64,000 bases of DNA from Lentzea albida (GCF_900111005.1 NZ_FOFV01000002.1:434001-498000), one strand, 5' to 3'. Counted from the stretch's first letter, positions 8,734 through 17,746 are shown. A program made the numbers and translations. The notes: a model not told the origin generated them from the letters alone.

Positions 8734-9761
8734 AGCCCGTCGCGGACGTGGTGGACGCCCTGTGGGAGGCCGCGCTGCTCGGCGACGAGTACCGGGCCAC
8801 CGACGTGGTGCTCGACGCCGCCGACGAGCGCGGCCACGAGACCGTGCTGCTCGACGTCGTCGGCGCGGTGCAGAAGCGGGTCGGCCAGGAATGGGCCGCG
8901 AACCGTATCAGCGTGGCGCAGGAGCACGCGATCACCGCGATCAACGACAGGGCGGTCACCGCGTTGTCGATCACCAGGCCGCGCCGCGAGCCCGAGCACG
9001 GGCGCGTGACGGTCGCGTGCGTGGACGGCGAGTGGCACGCGTTGCCCGCGCGGCTGCTGGCGGAGGTGCTCGCGTTGCGCGGGTTCGCCGTCGACTACCT
9101 GGGCGCGCAGGTGCCGACGCCGCACCTCATCACGTACCTGCACCGCACCGGCCCGGACGTGGTGGCGCTGTCGAGCTCGATCGCCACCCGGCTGCCGGTG
9201 GCGCACTCGACGATGACGGCGTGCCAGGCGACGGGCGTGCCGGTGATGGTCGGCGGGGCGGCGTTCGGCCAGGACGGCGTGTACGCGCGGCGGTTCGGCG
9301 CGAACGCGTGGGCCGCGGACGCCCGGTCGGCCGCGGACATGCTGCTGTCGCAGACGTTGCCCGCGCCGAGCCCCCCGCACCAGCCGGTCGACGACCTGCC
9401 GCACCTCGCGGACCAGGAGTACACGCTCGTGACGCGGACCGCGCGCGATCTGGTGCGGTCGGTGTACCGCGGTCTCGAGGACCGCGTGCCCGCGATGGCC
9501 TCCTACACCGACGAACAACGGCACCACACGGCCGAGGACCTGGCCCACATCGTCGACCACCTGGCCACCGCCCTGTACGTGGACGACGACTCGCTGTTCG
9601 TGGACTTCCTGTCTTGGACCGGTGCAGTGCTCAACGCGCGCGGCGTGCCGGCGCAGGTGCTGGACCCGGCGTTGGAGTTGTTGTCGGACCAGCTGCGCGA
9701 TTTCCCGCGCGCGCAGCGGATGCTCGCGCAGACGCGTCTAGGTGTCCAGACGATGAACTAG
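8730..9761 (+). CDS. Cobalamin-binding, CarH-like sensor protein
   Basis: 343 residues, GTG start overlapping the phosphatase stop. A helical B12-binding-2 domain (about 1-85) carries W55 followed after nine residues by E65-H66 (WAANRISVAQEH), the Wx9EH motif that cradles adenosylcobalamin in CarH photoreceptors. The Rossmann domain (about 90-215) has E101-W-H103 at the position of the lower-ligand ExHxxG/P loop, then SSSIATRLP and GGAAFG. There is no HTH, so the protein cannot bind DNA like CarH. A C-terminal helical domain of about 110 residues (from about 230) is unassigned. It probably senses light or B12 state and passes it to the coupled SpoIIE phosphatase. The TAG stop uses the first G of the palindromic element that follows. 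Confidence 0.85.
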   Translation: MKPVADVVDALWEAALLGDEYRATDVVLDAADERGHETVLLDVVGAVQKRVGQEWAANRISVAQEHAITAINDRAVTALSITRPRREPEHGRVTVACVDGEWHALPARLLAEVLALRGFAVDYLGAQVPTPHLITYLHRTGPDVVALSSSIATRLPVAHSTMTACQATGVPVMVGGAAFGQDGVYARRFGANAWAADARSAADMLLSQTLPAPSPPHQPVDDLPHLADQEYTLVTRTARDLVRSVYRGLEDRVPAMASYTDEQRHHTAEDLAHIVDHLATALYVDDDSLFVDFLSWTGAVLNARGVPAQVLDPALELLSDQLRDFPRAQRMLAQTRLGVQTMN

Positions 9762-9922
9762 GGCCTGTGTCGAGGTCCGGTTCGATGAGAGCTGCGCTTG
9801 AGGTGGTTTCTGGTGGTGCGGCCGGAACGGCCGCGTACCGGTGTTGTACGTGGGCGTTCCGGCCGTGCCGCCAGGGGCCGCCTCGGGCCCGGCTGTCGCG
9901 GACCGGATCTCGACACAGGCCC
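9761..9922. mobile_element. MITE-like palindromic element with 23-bp terminal inverted repeats
   Basis: The left end GGGCCTGTGTCGAGGTCCGG and the right end, read on the other strand, GGGCCTGTGTCGAGATCCGG agree at 19 of 20 positions. Similarity continues inward: CTGGTGGTGCGGCCGGAAC on the left pairs with CTGGCGGCACGGCCGGAAC from the right, so most of the 162 bp can fold into one long imperfect hairpin. No transposase is encoded and no clear target duplication is visible. This looks like a non-autonomous element moved by an IS with GGGCCTGTGTCGA ends. It may also terminate transcription of the phosphatase/B12 operon. Confidence 0.7.
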
Positions 9923-10056
9923 TGGTCTCAAGTGGACGGACGCAGAGTATGTCTTTTCCCACTGGGTGTGCACGCCTGATCGCCGTTCGTATTCGTGAAT
10001 CCCTTTATTTCCAACGGCCTTGTGCCCCATAGATTCGAAATGTTTTCATCTCGCCC

Positions 10057-10827
10057 ATGGAGATGGGGACGGCCACACCGATCGCTGCCTACGTCGTCGC
10101 GGTACTCGGCTCTGTTCTGGGACTCCTGGCCGCGGAACGCGCACGCAACGCGAACAGGACGACGCGCAACTGGTGGATCGCCGTGGCCGCCGTGTCGATC
10201 GGCGGTCTGGGCATCTGGGGCATGCACTTCACCGCGATGCTCGGCACGTGGATGGGGTCCACCGTCTCCTACGACATCCCGATCACGTTGCTCAGCATGG
10301 TCGTCGCCATCGTGTTCGTCGCGATCGGACTGTTCATCGTGCGGCGCTACGGCGTCGACGGCGACACGCGCTTCGTCCTGCTCGCGGCGGGCGGTCTCGT
10401 CACCGGCCTCGGCGTCGCGGCGATGCACTACACCGGCATGTCCGCGATCATCATCAACGCCGACGTGTCCTACAACATCGGTATCGTGGCGCTGTCCGTC
10501 GTGATCGCCGTGGTGGCCTCGACCGTCGCGCTGTGGTTCACGCGCAAGGTGACCGGCCCGCTCGCCGTCGCGGGTGCGGCGCTGGTGATGGGCGTCGCCG
10601 TCACGGGCATGCACTACACCGGCATGTACGCCATGAGCATGACGCACGACCACGCCGCGTCGGTCGTCGTGGGCAACTCGCAGGAGCTGATCACGTCGTT
10701 GATCATCGGCGGTGCCGGCGTCAGCGTGATCATCATCTTCCTGCTCGCACTCACCTCGTCCGACGAGGAGACGAGCGAGGAGACCGAGCTGCTCGACCGC
10801 GTCATGCGCAGGACGAGCCAGGGCTGA
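10057..10827 (+). CDS. MHYT-domain membrane sensor protein
   Basis: 256 residues with about seven membrane helices. Three copies of the MHYT signature are visible (WGMHFTAML near 57, AAMHYTGMS near 129, TGMHYTGMYAM near 189); these Met/His-rich segments are proposed to bind copper and sense O2, CO or NO. The family often carries GGDEF, EAL or kinase domains; here there is only a short acidic cytoplasmic tail (SSDEETSEETELLDRVMRR), so signalling would need a partner. ATG 10057 is used; a second ATG two codons on is possible. The gene stands alone between the palindromic element and the convergent Smr gene. Confidence 0.88.
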   Translation: MEMGTATPIAAYVVAVLGSVLGLLAAERARNANRTTRNWWIAVAAVSIGGLGIWGMHFTAMLGTWMGSTVSYDIPITLLSMVVAIVFVAIGLFIVRRYGVDGDTRFVLLAAGGLVTGLGVAAMHYTGMSAIIINADVSYNIGIVALSVVIAVVASTVALWFTRKVTGPLAVAGAALVMGVAVTGMHYTGMYAMSMTHDHAASVVVGNSQELITSLIIGGAGVSVIIIFLLALTSSDEETSEETELLDRVMRRTSQG

Positions 10828-10830
10828 GCC

Positions 10831-11085
10831 CTACTTCAGGTGCACCAGCAGCATCCCGTCGTTGCCGGGAGCCGTTTCGACGCGCCGGTAGAGCTTCTTC
10901 ACGTGCGGCTGCTTGAGCATCGCGAGCACGCGGCTGCGCAACTTGCCCGATCCCTTGCCCGTGATGATCTCGACGAGCGGCACCCGCTGCCCGGCCGCGC
11001 GGAAGAGCGCGGCGCGGATCGCCTGGGCGATGTCCTGGTCGCTGCGGAAGACGGGATGCAGGTCGACGGTCAGCTTGTCGGGCAC
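10831..11085 (-). CDS. Small Smr-domain protein
   Basis: 84 residues from GTG 11085; no ATG is available in frame after the preceding stop. The whole protein is an Smr domain: LTVDLHPVFRSDQDIAQAI at the start (DLHxx motif) and VEIITGKGSGKLRSRV (TGKGSGxLR motif) in the middle. Smr domains are endonucleases or RNA/DNA-structure binders; stand-alone versions are small. It overlaps the 3' end of the MFS gene by 16 nt on the same strand, which suggests coupled translation. Confidence 0.88.
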   Translation of the reverse strand: MPDKLTVDLHPVFRSDQDIAQAIRAALFRAAGQRVPLVEIITGKGSGKLRSRVLAMLKQPHVKKLYRRVETAPGNDGMLLVHLK

Positions 11086-12263
11086 GCGCTCATTCTGCCC
11101 CGGTCCCACACCACGAGCCCCGTCACCGCTCCGCCCACCGTCACGACGCAGGCGACCACGACGGCGGCGTCGAGTGAGAACGCCTGCGCGAGCAGCGGTC
11201 CCGCCAGCGCGCCGGCCAGCGTCGCCAGCGCCTCCGCAGACAGGAACACCGCGCTGATCCGGCCGAGCGCCTCGTTCGGAACCTCGCGCTGCAACACGGT
11301 TTGCGGCACGACGAGGGTCATCGAGCCGAACAGTCCGATCGCGACACCGGCGGGCACCGCGACGACCACCGACGTCGAACTGAAGAGCGCGAAGAACGCC
11401 ACGGCGACCGCCGACTGGGTCGCCGCGAGCAGCAGGCGCGGCGGCACCCGGTCGACCAGCCGGCGGACCAGCACCGCGCCCAGCAGGAACCCGACGCCGA
11501 GCGCGGACACCACGAACCCGATCTGCTCGCTGCCCCCGAGCCGCTCGATCCCGAACGGCACGAGCAACGCGCTGAGTGAGGCGTTGGCCGCCAGGAACAC
11601 CGCCGTCAGCGGCAGCAGCACCACGGCGACCGGTAAGCCCCGCAACACCTCCCACCCCCCGGCGAGGCCGGCGCGCTCCCCCACCGCCGGACCGCCGCGG
11701 CGCGTCATCAGCGCGATCGCCGCAGCCGAGACGAGATAGCTCGCGACGTCGATCCAGATGAGCGCGGAGAACCCGGCGAACGTCAGGATCGCGGCCCCGA
11801 GCGGCGGCGCGACGAGCCGGACCGTGCCGTCGACGAACGCGTTGAGCGAGTTCGCACTGCTCAGCCCGCTCCCCTTGCCGACGACGACCGGCAGGTGCGC
11901 CTGCGCGGCCGGCCGGAACAGCACAGCACCCGTGCTCTCCGCGACGAGCGCGGCGTAGACGAGCCAGAGCGAGTGCTCGGCCGTCGCGAACACCATCAGC
12001 CCGACCGCGGCCGCGCGGAACAGGTCCGCGACGATCATCACGCGCCGGCGGTCCCACCGGTCCGTCAGCACCCCCGCGACCGGGCCGAGCAGCAACGGCG
12101 GCAGGTGCTCGGCCACGAGCGTGAGACCGGTCGCCAGCACCGAGCCGGTGAGCGCGTAGACGTGCGCGGGGATGGCGATCACCAGCAGCCAGGAGCCCAG
12201 CAGACTCACCGTCCGCCCGGTCCACCACAGCCGGAAATCACGGATCTTCAGCGCTTCGAGCAC
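11070..12263 (-). CDS. MFS transporter (drug/antibiotic efflux type)
   Basis: 397 residues from GTG 12263; ATG codons further upstream would read through the divergent promoter and operator and are rejected. About twelve membrane helices begin with FRLWWTGRTVSLLGSWLLVIAIP, and the loop GVLTDRWDRRRVMIVADLFRA after helix 2 is the MFS motif A equivalent (D-R-x-x-R-R) found in MefA/TetV-like exporters. It is divergent from an XRE regulator with two shared operator-like sites in the spacer, so expression is probably repressed until a drug or metabolite is sensed. Substrate unknown. Confidence 0.88.
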   Translation of the reverse strand: MLEALKIRDFRLWWTGRTVSLLGSWLLVIAIPAHVYALTGSVLATGLTLVAEHLPPLLLGPVAGVLTDRWDRRRVMIVADLFRAAAVGLMVFATAEHSLWLVYAALVAESTGAVLFRPAAQAHLPVVVGKGSGLSSANSLNAFVDGTVRLVAPPLGAAILTFAGFSALIWIDVASYLVSAAAIALMTRRGGPAVGERAGLAGGWEVLRGLPVAVVLLPLTAVFLAANASLSALLVPFGIERLGGSEQIGFVVSALGVGFLLGAVLVRRLVDRVPPRLLLAATQSAVAVAFFALFSSTSVVVAVPAGVAIGLFGSMTLVVPQTVLQREVPNEALGRISAVFLSAEALATLAGALAGPLLAQAFSLDAAVVVACVVTVGGAVTGLVVWDRGRMSACPTS

Positions 12264-12280
12264 CGCCCACCCCCAGGTAG

Positions 12281-12329
12281 TATTCTTGTCAGAATAAGAG
12301 CGCCACCCGGAGTGTTCTGTCAAGATAGG
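12281..12329. promoter_or_regulatory. Two operator-like repeats in the MFS/XRE divergent spacer
   Basis: Site 1 (12281-12296) is TATTCT-TGTC-AGAATA, a perfect 6-bp inverted repeat; on the minus strand it reads TATTCTGACAAGAATA. Site 2 (12314-12329), GTTCTGTCAAGATAGG on the plus strand, has the same core TTCTGwCAAGA. Site 2 runs into the AGGAG Shine-Dalgarno (12327-12331) of the regulator. Opposite orientations toward the two start codons suggest that one repressor controls both genes. Confidence 0.55.
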
Positions 12330-12336
12330 AGCGGAC

Positions 12337-12777
12337 GTGCCGAACGAGCCCATCGGGCCGAGACTGCGCGCCCTGCGGCAGGCCTCGGGCCGCACCGTCG
12401 CCTCGGTCGCCGCCGACGCCGGGCTGTCCGTGCCCTACATCGCGAACCTGGAGAACGGCAGGGGGAACCCGACCACGAACGCGTTGAGCAGGCTCGCGGC
12501 CGCGCTCGGCACCGAGCTCTCGATCGAGTTCGGGTCAGCGAGCCCGGCGGCCACCGGACCGGTCCCGCAGAGCGTCGTGAAGCTGAGCCGCAGCCGGCGT
12601 TTCCAGGAGACCGTGGCGGCCCTCGCCGGGTCCGGGGAGGAGCAGCAAGAGGTGGCCGCGCGACTGATCAGCGCGTGCGTCCTGCTGACGGAGGCGCTCG
12701 GACGCGAGGCGAGCGAGCACGACTGGTGGCGGCTGCTCGACGCGCTGACGCTGATGGCCGAGCACCCGGCTCACTGA
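12337..12777 (+). CDS. XRE-family transcriptional regulator
   Basis: 146 residues from GTG 12337 with AGGAG 5 nt upstream. The N-terminal HTH_3 domain (about 5-62) is clear: [49 protein letters not shown]. The C-terminal 80 residues are helical ([22 protein letters not shown]...[18 protein letters not shown]) and unassigned; they could dimerise or bind a ligand. It probably represses itself and the divergent MFS exporter. Its last 7 nt overlap the end of the convergent DUF1345 gene. Confidence 0.88.
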   Translation: MPNEPIGPRLRALRQASGRTVASVAADAGLSVPYIANLENGRGNPTTNALSRLAAALGTELSIEFGSASPAATGPVPQSVVKLSRSRRFQETVAALAGSGEEQQEVAARLISACVLLTEALGREASEHDWWRLLDALTLMAEHPAH

Positions 12778-13436
12778 CTGCTGATGCTCGCGACCAGGTT
12801 GATCGTCGTGGCCAGCACCCCGGTGCCGAACAGGTACGACAGCAGGGAGTGCTTCAGGGCCGTGCGCCGCATCTCGCGCCCGGACAGGCTCGTGTCGGAC
12901 ACCTGGAACGTCATGCCGATGCTGAACGCCACGTACGCGAAGTCGCCGTAGTCGGGCGGCTCGGGCTGGTTGAAGTCGATGCCGCCGTCCGCGCCGTAGT
13001 AGTAGAGGCGGGCATAGCGCAGGGTGAAGATCGTGTGCACGACCGTCCACGACAGCACCACGGACAGCACGCCCAGGCCGACGCGCAGCAGTTCGGAGCC
13101 GCCGGTCGTGTGTGCCGCACGGGCCAGTACGAAACCCACGGACACCAGGCTCGCCACGGCGGCCACGATCAGCACGACCTCGGCGACGCGGCGGGTGGGG
13201 TCGTTGCGGACGGCGTGCTGCGCGGTCTCCTCGGCGTCCATCGGCCAGATCACCAGCCACGCCCGCACCAGGTACACCAGCGTGGCGACGTCCCAGCCGA
13301 TCAGCAGGCCGAATTCGCCGTGGCCGGTCAGGGTCACCGCGAGACCACTGACCAGGCCCGCCGCGACCGCGACGACGACCTTGGTGCGGTCCAGCACGAA
13401 GCCGTCCGGCGCCGGGCGGGACGGCAGGTCAGGCAT
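12771..13436 (-). CDS. DUF1345 family membrane protein
   Basis: 221 residues with five or six hydrophobic segments. The family signature near the middle and end is recognisable: RYARLYYY then [34 protein letters not shown], followed by [26 protein letters not shown]. Function is unknown for the family. Its ATG overlaps the stop of the upstream STAS gene by 8 nt, so the two are likely one transcript. Confidence 0.88.
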   Translation of the reverse strand: MPDLPSRPAPDGFVLDRTKVVVAVAAGLVSGLAVTLTGHGEFGLLIGWDVATLVYLVRAWLVIWPMDAEETAQHAVRNDPTRRVAEVVLIVAAVASLVSVGFVLARAAHTTGGSELLRVGLGVLSVVLSWTVVHTIFTLRYARLYYYGADGGIDFNQPEPPDYGDFAYVAFSIGMTFQVSDTSLSGREMRRTALKHSLLSYLFGTGVLATTINLVASISSQ

Positions 13437-13779
13437 GCAGCGCCGCGTCGACGTCCAGGTACAGCTCCAGCGTCTCGGTCAGGGTGGTCGCCTTCAGCGC
13501 CCTCAGCACGCTGCCGCGCGGGGACACGAGCCGGAACGGCGTGCCGCGCTCCTCACCGCGCAGGTGGTACTCGACCAGCGCGGACAGGCCGACGGACGCG
13601 AAGAACTCGACGTCGCTGAGGTCGAGCACCACGGGCAGTCCCGCGCCGAACGCCTCGGACAGCTTCTCCCGCAGCAGTTCCACTGTGTAGGAGTCGACCT
13701 CGCCCTCGGCGCGCAGCACGACCGCGGTGTCACGCTTCTCGGACTCGACCTTCAACAGAGCAGCGTTGCCCTCGTTCAC
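13429..13779 (-). CDS. STAS-domain anti-sigma factor antagonist
   Basis: 116 residues, one STAS domain. The conserved loop reads [20 protein letters not shown], where the Ser of ASVGL is the position phosphorylated by the kinase/anti-sigma partner and dephosphorylated by SpoIIE-type phosphatases. No RsbW-like kinase gene is adjacent. A GAF-SpoIIE phosphatase is encoded about 5 kb upstream, so a functional link is possible but not shown by operon structure. It overlaps the downstream DUF1345 gene by 8 nt. Confidence 0.9.
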   Translation of the reverse strand: MNEGNAALLKVESEKRDTAVVLRAEGEVDSYTVELLREKLSEAFGAGLPVVLDLSDVEFFASVGLSALVEYHLRGEERGTPFRLVSPRGSVLRALKATTLTETLELYLDVDAALHA

Positions 13780-13859
13780 GGTGTGCAGCCTCCCGATCTG
13801 ATCGTCGGCTCCACGCTAACCGATCGCGCGCTCCCAGGTCCGTGACGAAAGGCGCTCGT

Positions 13860-14477
13860 TCAGCTCTCCCGGGCCTGCGCCAGCGCGCGTTCGAACAGCT
13901 CGGTGGGCTGGGCCCCGGACACGGCGAACCGCTCCGCGAGCACCACGAACGGCACGCCGGACACGCCGATGTCCCGCGCGCGCTGCTCGTCGGCGCGCAC
14001 CTCGCCGGCGCAGGCGGCCGGGTCCTCGAGCACGGCCTTCACGTCGGCCGCGTCGAGACCCGCCTCCGTGACGACCTCGGTCAGGGACTCGGGCGTGAAC
14101 AGCGAGCGCGCCTGCCCGAAGTTGGCGTGCAGCACGGCGTCGAGGACCTGGTGCTGGACGCCCTTCTCCCCCGCCAGGTGCAGCAGCCGGTGCACGTCGA
14201 ACGTGTTGCCGACCTCGCGGTCCAGGCGGTACTCGAGCCCCTCGTCGCGCGCGAGCTGGGCGACGGAGGCCTCCATCTCGGCGGCGCGCGGGCCGAACTT
14301 GGCGGCCAGCATGTCCTGGACGGACTCCACGCCGGTCCTGCCGGGGTCCAGCTCGAACGCGCGGTGGACCACGGTGATCTCGTCGCGGTGCTCGAACGCC
14401 GCCAGCGCCTTGTCGAAGCGCGCCTTGCCGATGTAGCACCACGGGCAGATGACGTCAGCCCAGAACTCGACCTGCAT
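13860..14477 (-). CDS. DsbA/FrnE-family thioredoxin-fold oxidoreductase
   Basis: 205 residues from ATG 14477. The FrnE-type start VEFWADVICPWCYIGKARFDKAL contains the CPWC active site at about residues 11-14; VSGVPFVVLAERFAVSGAQP near the C-terminus carries the cis-Pro loop. The helical insertion between them is normal in length. Cytoplasmic, no signal peptide. FrnE-like proteins are thiol-disulfide oxidoreductases linked to polyketide chemistry or oxidative stress; the substrate here is unknown. It is divergent from the COG0523 pair, so the Zur-like site at 14521-14535 might also influence it. Confidence 0.88.
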   Translation of the reverse strand: MQVEFWADVICPWCYIGKARFDKALAAFEHRDEITVVHRAFELDPGRTGVESVQDMLAAKFGPRAAEMEASVAQLARDEGLEYRLDREVGNTFDVHRLLHLAGEKGVQHQVLDAVLHANFGQARSLFTPESLTEVVTEAGLDAADVKAVLEDPAACAGEVRADEQRARDIGVSGVPFVVLAERFAVSGAQPTELFERALAQARES

Positions 14478-14520
14478 GCCTCCGATCATGTCACGTCTCA
14501 CCGCCGACGCCGGTTCGAAA

Positions 14521-14535
14521 CGATAATCGTTGTCA
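14521..14535. promoter_or_regulatory. Probable Zur box upstream of the COG0523 genes
   Basis: CGATAATCGTTGTCA agrees at 11 of 15 positions with the actinobacterial Zur consensus TGATAATGATTATCA (recalled), and AACGATAATCGTT (14519-14531) is itself a perfect palindrome. It ends 15 nt before the ATG of the first COG0523 gene. COG0523 metallochaperones are known members of Zur (zinc-starvation) regulons, which supports the call. Confidence 0.6.
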
Positions 14536-14550
14536 TGTAGGGTACGGGCC

Positions 14551-15564
14551 ATGGCAGCACGGGTCGTATTGGTAGCCGGGTTCACCCACCACGACGTGGC
14601 CGACGAGCTCTGGCGCGCGTCACCGGAGTCGTCGCTGGTCAGGCACGACCTGAGCGGCCTGGCCGATGGGGTGGTGCGGCGCTGGGCGGACGGCAGGCTC
14701 ACCGTGCTGGAGCTCGCGCACGGGTGCGTGTCGTGCACGTTGCGGCTGGACCTGATCCCGTTGCTGGAGAGCCTCGACGGCCGGGTGATCGTGCAGCTGG
14801 ACCCGATGCTCGAACCGGAGGCGGTCTGCTTCGCGCTGAGCGAGACCTCCGTCGAGGTCGAGGCGGTCGTGACGGTGGTCGACAGCGCCACCTGGCTCGA
14901 CGACGCCACGGGCACCGACTCGCTCGCCGACCGGGGCATGCGCGCGGCCGAGGGCGACGAGCGGACCGTCGCGCAGGTCGTCGTGGGCCAGGCGGAGTTC
15001 GCGGACGCGCTGGTGCTGACCGGCCCGGCCGGTCCGGTGCTCACCGCCGTGCTCGACCGCCTCTCCCCCGGCGCCCCGCGGCAGCTCCTGGAGACGCTGG
15101 ACGTCGTCTCGTTGCTGGCGGAGATCCCCCGGGCCTCGCGGCGGGGCGAGATCGACGACGGCTTCGGGTCGCTGCTGTTCGGGCGGCCGTCGCTGGAACC
15201 GGCGCACGGCGTGTCCGTCGTCCACTTCACCGACCGGCGCCCGTTCCACCCGATGCGCCTGCACGACTGCATCGACGTGCTGCTCGACGGCGTCGTGCGG
15301 GTGCGCGGCCGGGTGTGGGTGGCGAGCCAGCCCGAGGCGGCGCTGTGGCTCGAGTCCGCGGGTGGAGGGCTGCGCGTGGGCAACCTCGGCCCCTGGGAGG
15401 GCGACCGCGACCAGGAGGTCGTCGTGATCACGACCTCCGCCGACGCCTCCGAGATCACCGCGGCACTGCGGTCGGCCCTGGTCACCGACGAGGAGCTGGG
15501 CCTGATCGCGGAACTCGACTTCGCCGACCCGTTCGCCGACTGGCACGAGGAGATGGAACTCTGA
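14551..15564 (+). CDS. COG0523/CobW-like protein lacking the P-loop
   Basis: 337 residues from ATG 14551; a TTG seven codons earlier lies inside the Zur-like site and is rejected. It aligns along its length with the next gene's product but has [15 protein letters not shown] where the GFLGAGKTT Walker A should be, so nucleotide binding is probably lost. The metal-binding region GCVSCTLR is kept (CxxC), as is the C-terminal CobW_C-like part ([25 protein letters not shown]). It probably acts in zinc handling together with the intact GTPase, with which it shares a TGATG stop/start overlap. It resembles the degenerate partners seen beside YciC-like proteins in actinomycetes. Confidence 0.8.
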   Translation: MAARVVLVAGFTHHDVADELWRASPESSLVRHDLSGLADGVVRRWADGRLTVLELAHGCVSCTLRLDLIPLLESLDGRVIVQLDPMLEPEAVCFALSETSVEVEAVVTVVDSATWLDDATGTDSLADRGMRAAEGDERTVAQVVVGQAEFADALVLTGPAGPVLTAVLDRLSPGAPRQLLETLDVVSLLAEIPRASRRGEIDDGFGSLLFGRPSLEPAHGVSVVHFTDRRPFHPMRLHDCIDVLLDGVVRVRGRVWVASQPEAALWLESAGGGLRVGNLGPWEGDRDQEVVVITTSADASEITAALRSALVTDEELGLIAELDFADPFADWHEEMEL

Positions 15565-16649
15565 TGCGCACTCCCGTGACCGTGCTGTCCGGCTTCCTGG
15601 GCGCCGGCAAGACGACGCTGCTCAACCACGTCCTCGCGAACCGCTCCGGCCGCCGCGTCGCGGTGATCGTGAACGACATGAGCGAGGTCAACATCGACGC
15701 GGCGCTCATCGACCGCACCACCGAACGGCTCGTCGAGCTCACCAACGGCTGCATCTGCTGCACGCTGCGCGAAGACCTGCTCGACAGCGTCGGCGAACTG
15801 GCGCGCTCGGGCCGGTTCGACACGATCCTGGTCGAGTCGACGGGCATCTCCGAGCCGATGCCGGTGGCCGCCACCTTCGACTGGACGTTCGCCGACGGCA
15901 CGAGCCTGTCCGACCTCGCCCGGCTCGACACCATGGTCACGGTCGTGGACGCGGAGGGCTACCTGCGCGAACTGGCCGCCGGCGACGTCGCGGACCTGCT
16001 CGTCGACCAGGTCGAGTTCGCGAACGTCCTGGTGGTCAACAAGACCGACCTGGTCACCGAGGACCAGCTCGCGAAGCTCGACGCCCTGCTGCGGCGCCTG
16101 AACCCGTCCGCCCGCCTGCTGCACACGCGCCGGGGGGTCGTGGAGCTGGCCGAGGTGCTCGACACCGGCCTCTACGACCCCATCACGGCGGCGCAGGCGC
16201 CCGGCTGGGCGCAGGAGCTCGCCGGCGGGCACACCCCGGAGACCGAGGAGTACGGCATCCGGTCCGTCACCTACCGCGCCTCCCGCCCGTTCCACCCCGC
16301 CCGCCTCGCGGAGGCGTTGAGCGACTGGGAGGGCGTGCTGCGCAGCAAGGGTTTCTGCCACATCGCGACCCGCCCGGACGTGCTGGCCGTGTGGTCGCAG
16401 GCGGGCCCGAACCTGGTCATCGAGCCCGGTGAGCTGCTCGACTCGCCGCAGGCCCGCCAGGAGCTGGTGTTCATCGGCGTGGACCTCGACGTGGCGGAAC
16501 CCGCGCGGCGCCTGGACCCCGCGCTGCTCACCGATCAGGAGCTCGCGGCGGGACCCGAGGTGTGGGGGACGTTCTCCGACCCGTTGCCGGAGTGGGACCT
16601 CGACGACCTGCACGACCACGCGAGCGTGACCAGCGCCAGCGCCGGGTAG
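15564..16649 (+). CDS. COG0523/CobW-type GTPase, probable zinc metallochaperone
   Basis: 361 residues; the ATG shares one base with the previous stop. Complete G3E GTPase motifs: Walker [10 protein letters not shown] (about 10-18), the metal motif CICC within [15 protein letters not shown], Walker B-like [11 protein letters not shown], and NKTD. The CobW C-terminal domain starts near 230 ([16 protein letters not shown]). Together with the upstream Zur-like box this points to zinc delivery or salvage during zinc limitation rather than cobalamin synthesis. The last 115 nt overlap the end of the convergent GT87 gene; the natural end of the domain ([12 protein letters not shown]) is already inside the overlap. 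Confidence 0.92.
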   Translation: MRTPVTVLSGFLGAGKTTLLNHVLANRSGRRVAVIVNDMSEVNIDAALIDRTTERLVELTNGCICCTLREDLLDSVGELARSGRFDTILVESTGISEPMPVAATFDWTFADGTSLSDLARLDTMVTVVDAEGYLRELAAGDVADLLVDQVEFANVLVVNKTDLVTEDQLAKLDALLRRLNPSARLLHTRRGVVELAEVLDTGLYDPITAAQAPGWAQELAGGHTPETEEYGIRSVTYRASRPFHPARLAEALSDWEGVLRSKGFCHIATRPDVLAVWSQAGPNLVIEPGELLDSPQARQELVFIGVDLDVAEPARRLDPALLTDQELAAGPEVWGTFSDPLPEWDLDDLHDHASVTSASAG

Positions 16650-17746
16650 ACCCAGCCCAGCGCCGCGAGCGGCCACGGTCGCGGGATCTCCCAGATCGAC
16701 GGCTGCAGGTCGATCAGGACCGTGATGACGTCCGAGCACACCGCGACCACCCACACCCCCGCGAGCACGAGGTTCCGCCGCCCGTAGACCAGCCACAACA
16801 CCAGCGGGATCACCCACAACCAGTGGTGGCTCCACGAGATCGGCGAGACCAGCAGCCCGAACAGCTGCACGACGACCACGGCGGCGAGCCCGTCCCCCGC
16901 CCTCACCGCCGCCCGCAGCGCGCACCACGTCAGTGCGGCCGACACCGCCACCGCGAGCAGCCACGGCCAGGACGTCTCGACGTCGTACCCGAGGGACCGC
17001 GACAACGCGCCGCGCACCGACTGGTTGATCACCGACCCGACCGGCCCGACCCGATCAGCCGCGCCGAGCAGCTCGAACCAGTAGCGCCACGAGTCGCCCG
17101 CCGACACGAGGAAGCCCAGCGCCACCGTGACCGCGAAGCCCGCGATCGACCACAGCGCGGCCTTCCACCTGCGGGTGACGAGGAAGTACAGCCCGGAGAT
17201 GGCCGGCGTCAGCTTGATCCCGGCCGCGACACCGACGCCGAGGCCCGCGACGACCTGGCGCACCGCGAGCATCGCCGCGAACACCCCGGCGACCAGCACG
17301 AGGTTGATCTGTCCGAAGTCGAGGGTCTTGCGGACGGGCTCGAACCACAGCGCGATCGCCGTCCACAGCAGCGCACGACGGCCGTCGTACCGTTCGTCAC
17401 CGGCGAGCGACTTCAGCGCCGTGCGCACGATCCACCACAGGCAGACCAGCGACACCACCTGCCAGACCACCCGCGCGGCCACCCACGGCAGCGCCGACAG
17501 CGGCAGGAAGAGCGCGGCCGCGAACGGCGGGTAGGTGAACGGCAGCGGGAAGTCGGCCGTGAACGGCATGTCGATCGAGTAGAGCTGGTCGCGCAGCACG
17601 TTGGGCGCGAGGGTCCAGTACACCTTCAGGTCGATCATGCCCCAGTTCGCCGTGGCCGCGTAGACGGCCAGCGACAGACACAGCAGCAGCGGCGCGAACC
17701 GCAGAACGCGCTGGTCGAACACCGGTTCCTCCCCCTGAAGTCGCAC
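16535..17746 (-). CDS. GT87-family polyprenol-phosphate-mannose-type glycosyltransferase
   Basis: 403 residues, about ten membrane helices. The N-terminal helix and first loop MIDLKVYW with a conserved Asp, [18 protein letters not shown] and the FGQINLVL segment are characteristic of GT87 (PimE-like) GT-C enzymes; [19 protein letters not shown] near residue 310 also fits. These enzymes add mannose or arabinose to lipid or glycan acceptors on the outer face of the membrane. The last 22 residues ([13 protein letters not shown]...) are hydrophilic and lie in the 115-nt overlap with the COG0523 gene; they look like a recent C-terminal extension. Confidence 0.85.
   Translation of the reverse strand: MRLQGEEPVFDQRVLRFAPLLLCLSLAVYAATANWGMIDLKVYWTLAPNVLRDQLYSIDMPFTADFPLPFTYPPFAAALFLPLSALPWVAARVVWQVVSLVCLWWIVRTALKSLAGDERYDGRRALLWTAIALWFEPVRKTLDFGQINLVLVAGVFAAMLAVRQVVAGLGVGVAAGIKLTPAISGLYFLVTRRWKAALWSIAGFAVTVALGFLVSAGDSWRYWFELLGAADRVGPVGSVINQSVRGALSRSLGYDVETSWPWLLAVAVSAALTWCALRAAVRAGDGLAAVVVVQLFGLLVSPISWSHHWLWVIPLVLWLVYGRRNLVLAGVWVVAVCSDVITVLIDLQPSIWEIPRPWPLAALGWVYPALALVTLAWSCRSSRSHSGNGSENVPHTSGPAASS

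Noticed and set aside
9923..10056. Target-site duplication for the palindromic element
   Set aside because: Flanking bases (CTA on the left, TGG on the right) do not match, so no clear duplication can be claimed.
13860..16964. Minus-strand frame of over 1000 codons ending in FrnE
   Set aside because: Only the FrnE part from 14477 is real; the upstream part is antisense to the two COG0523 genes.
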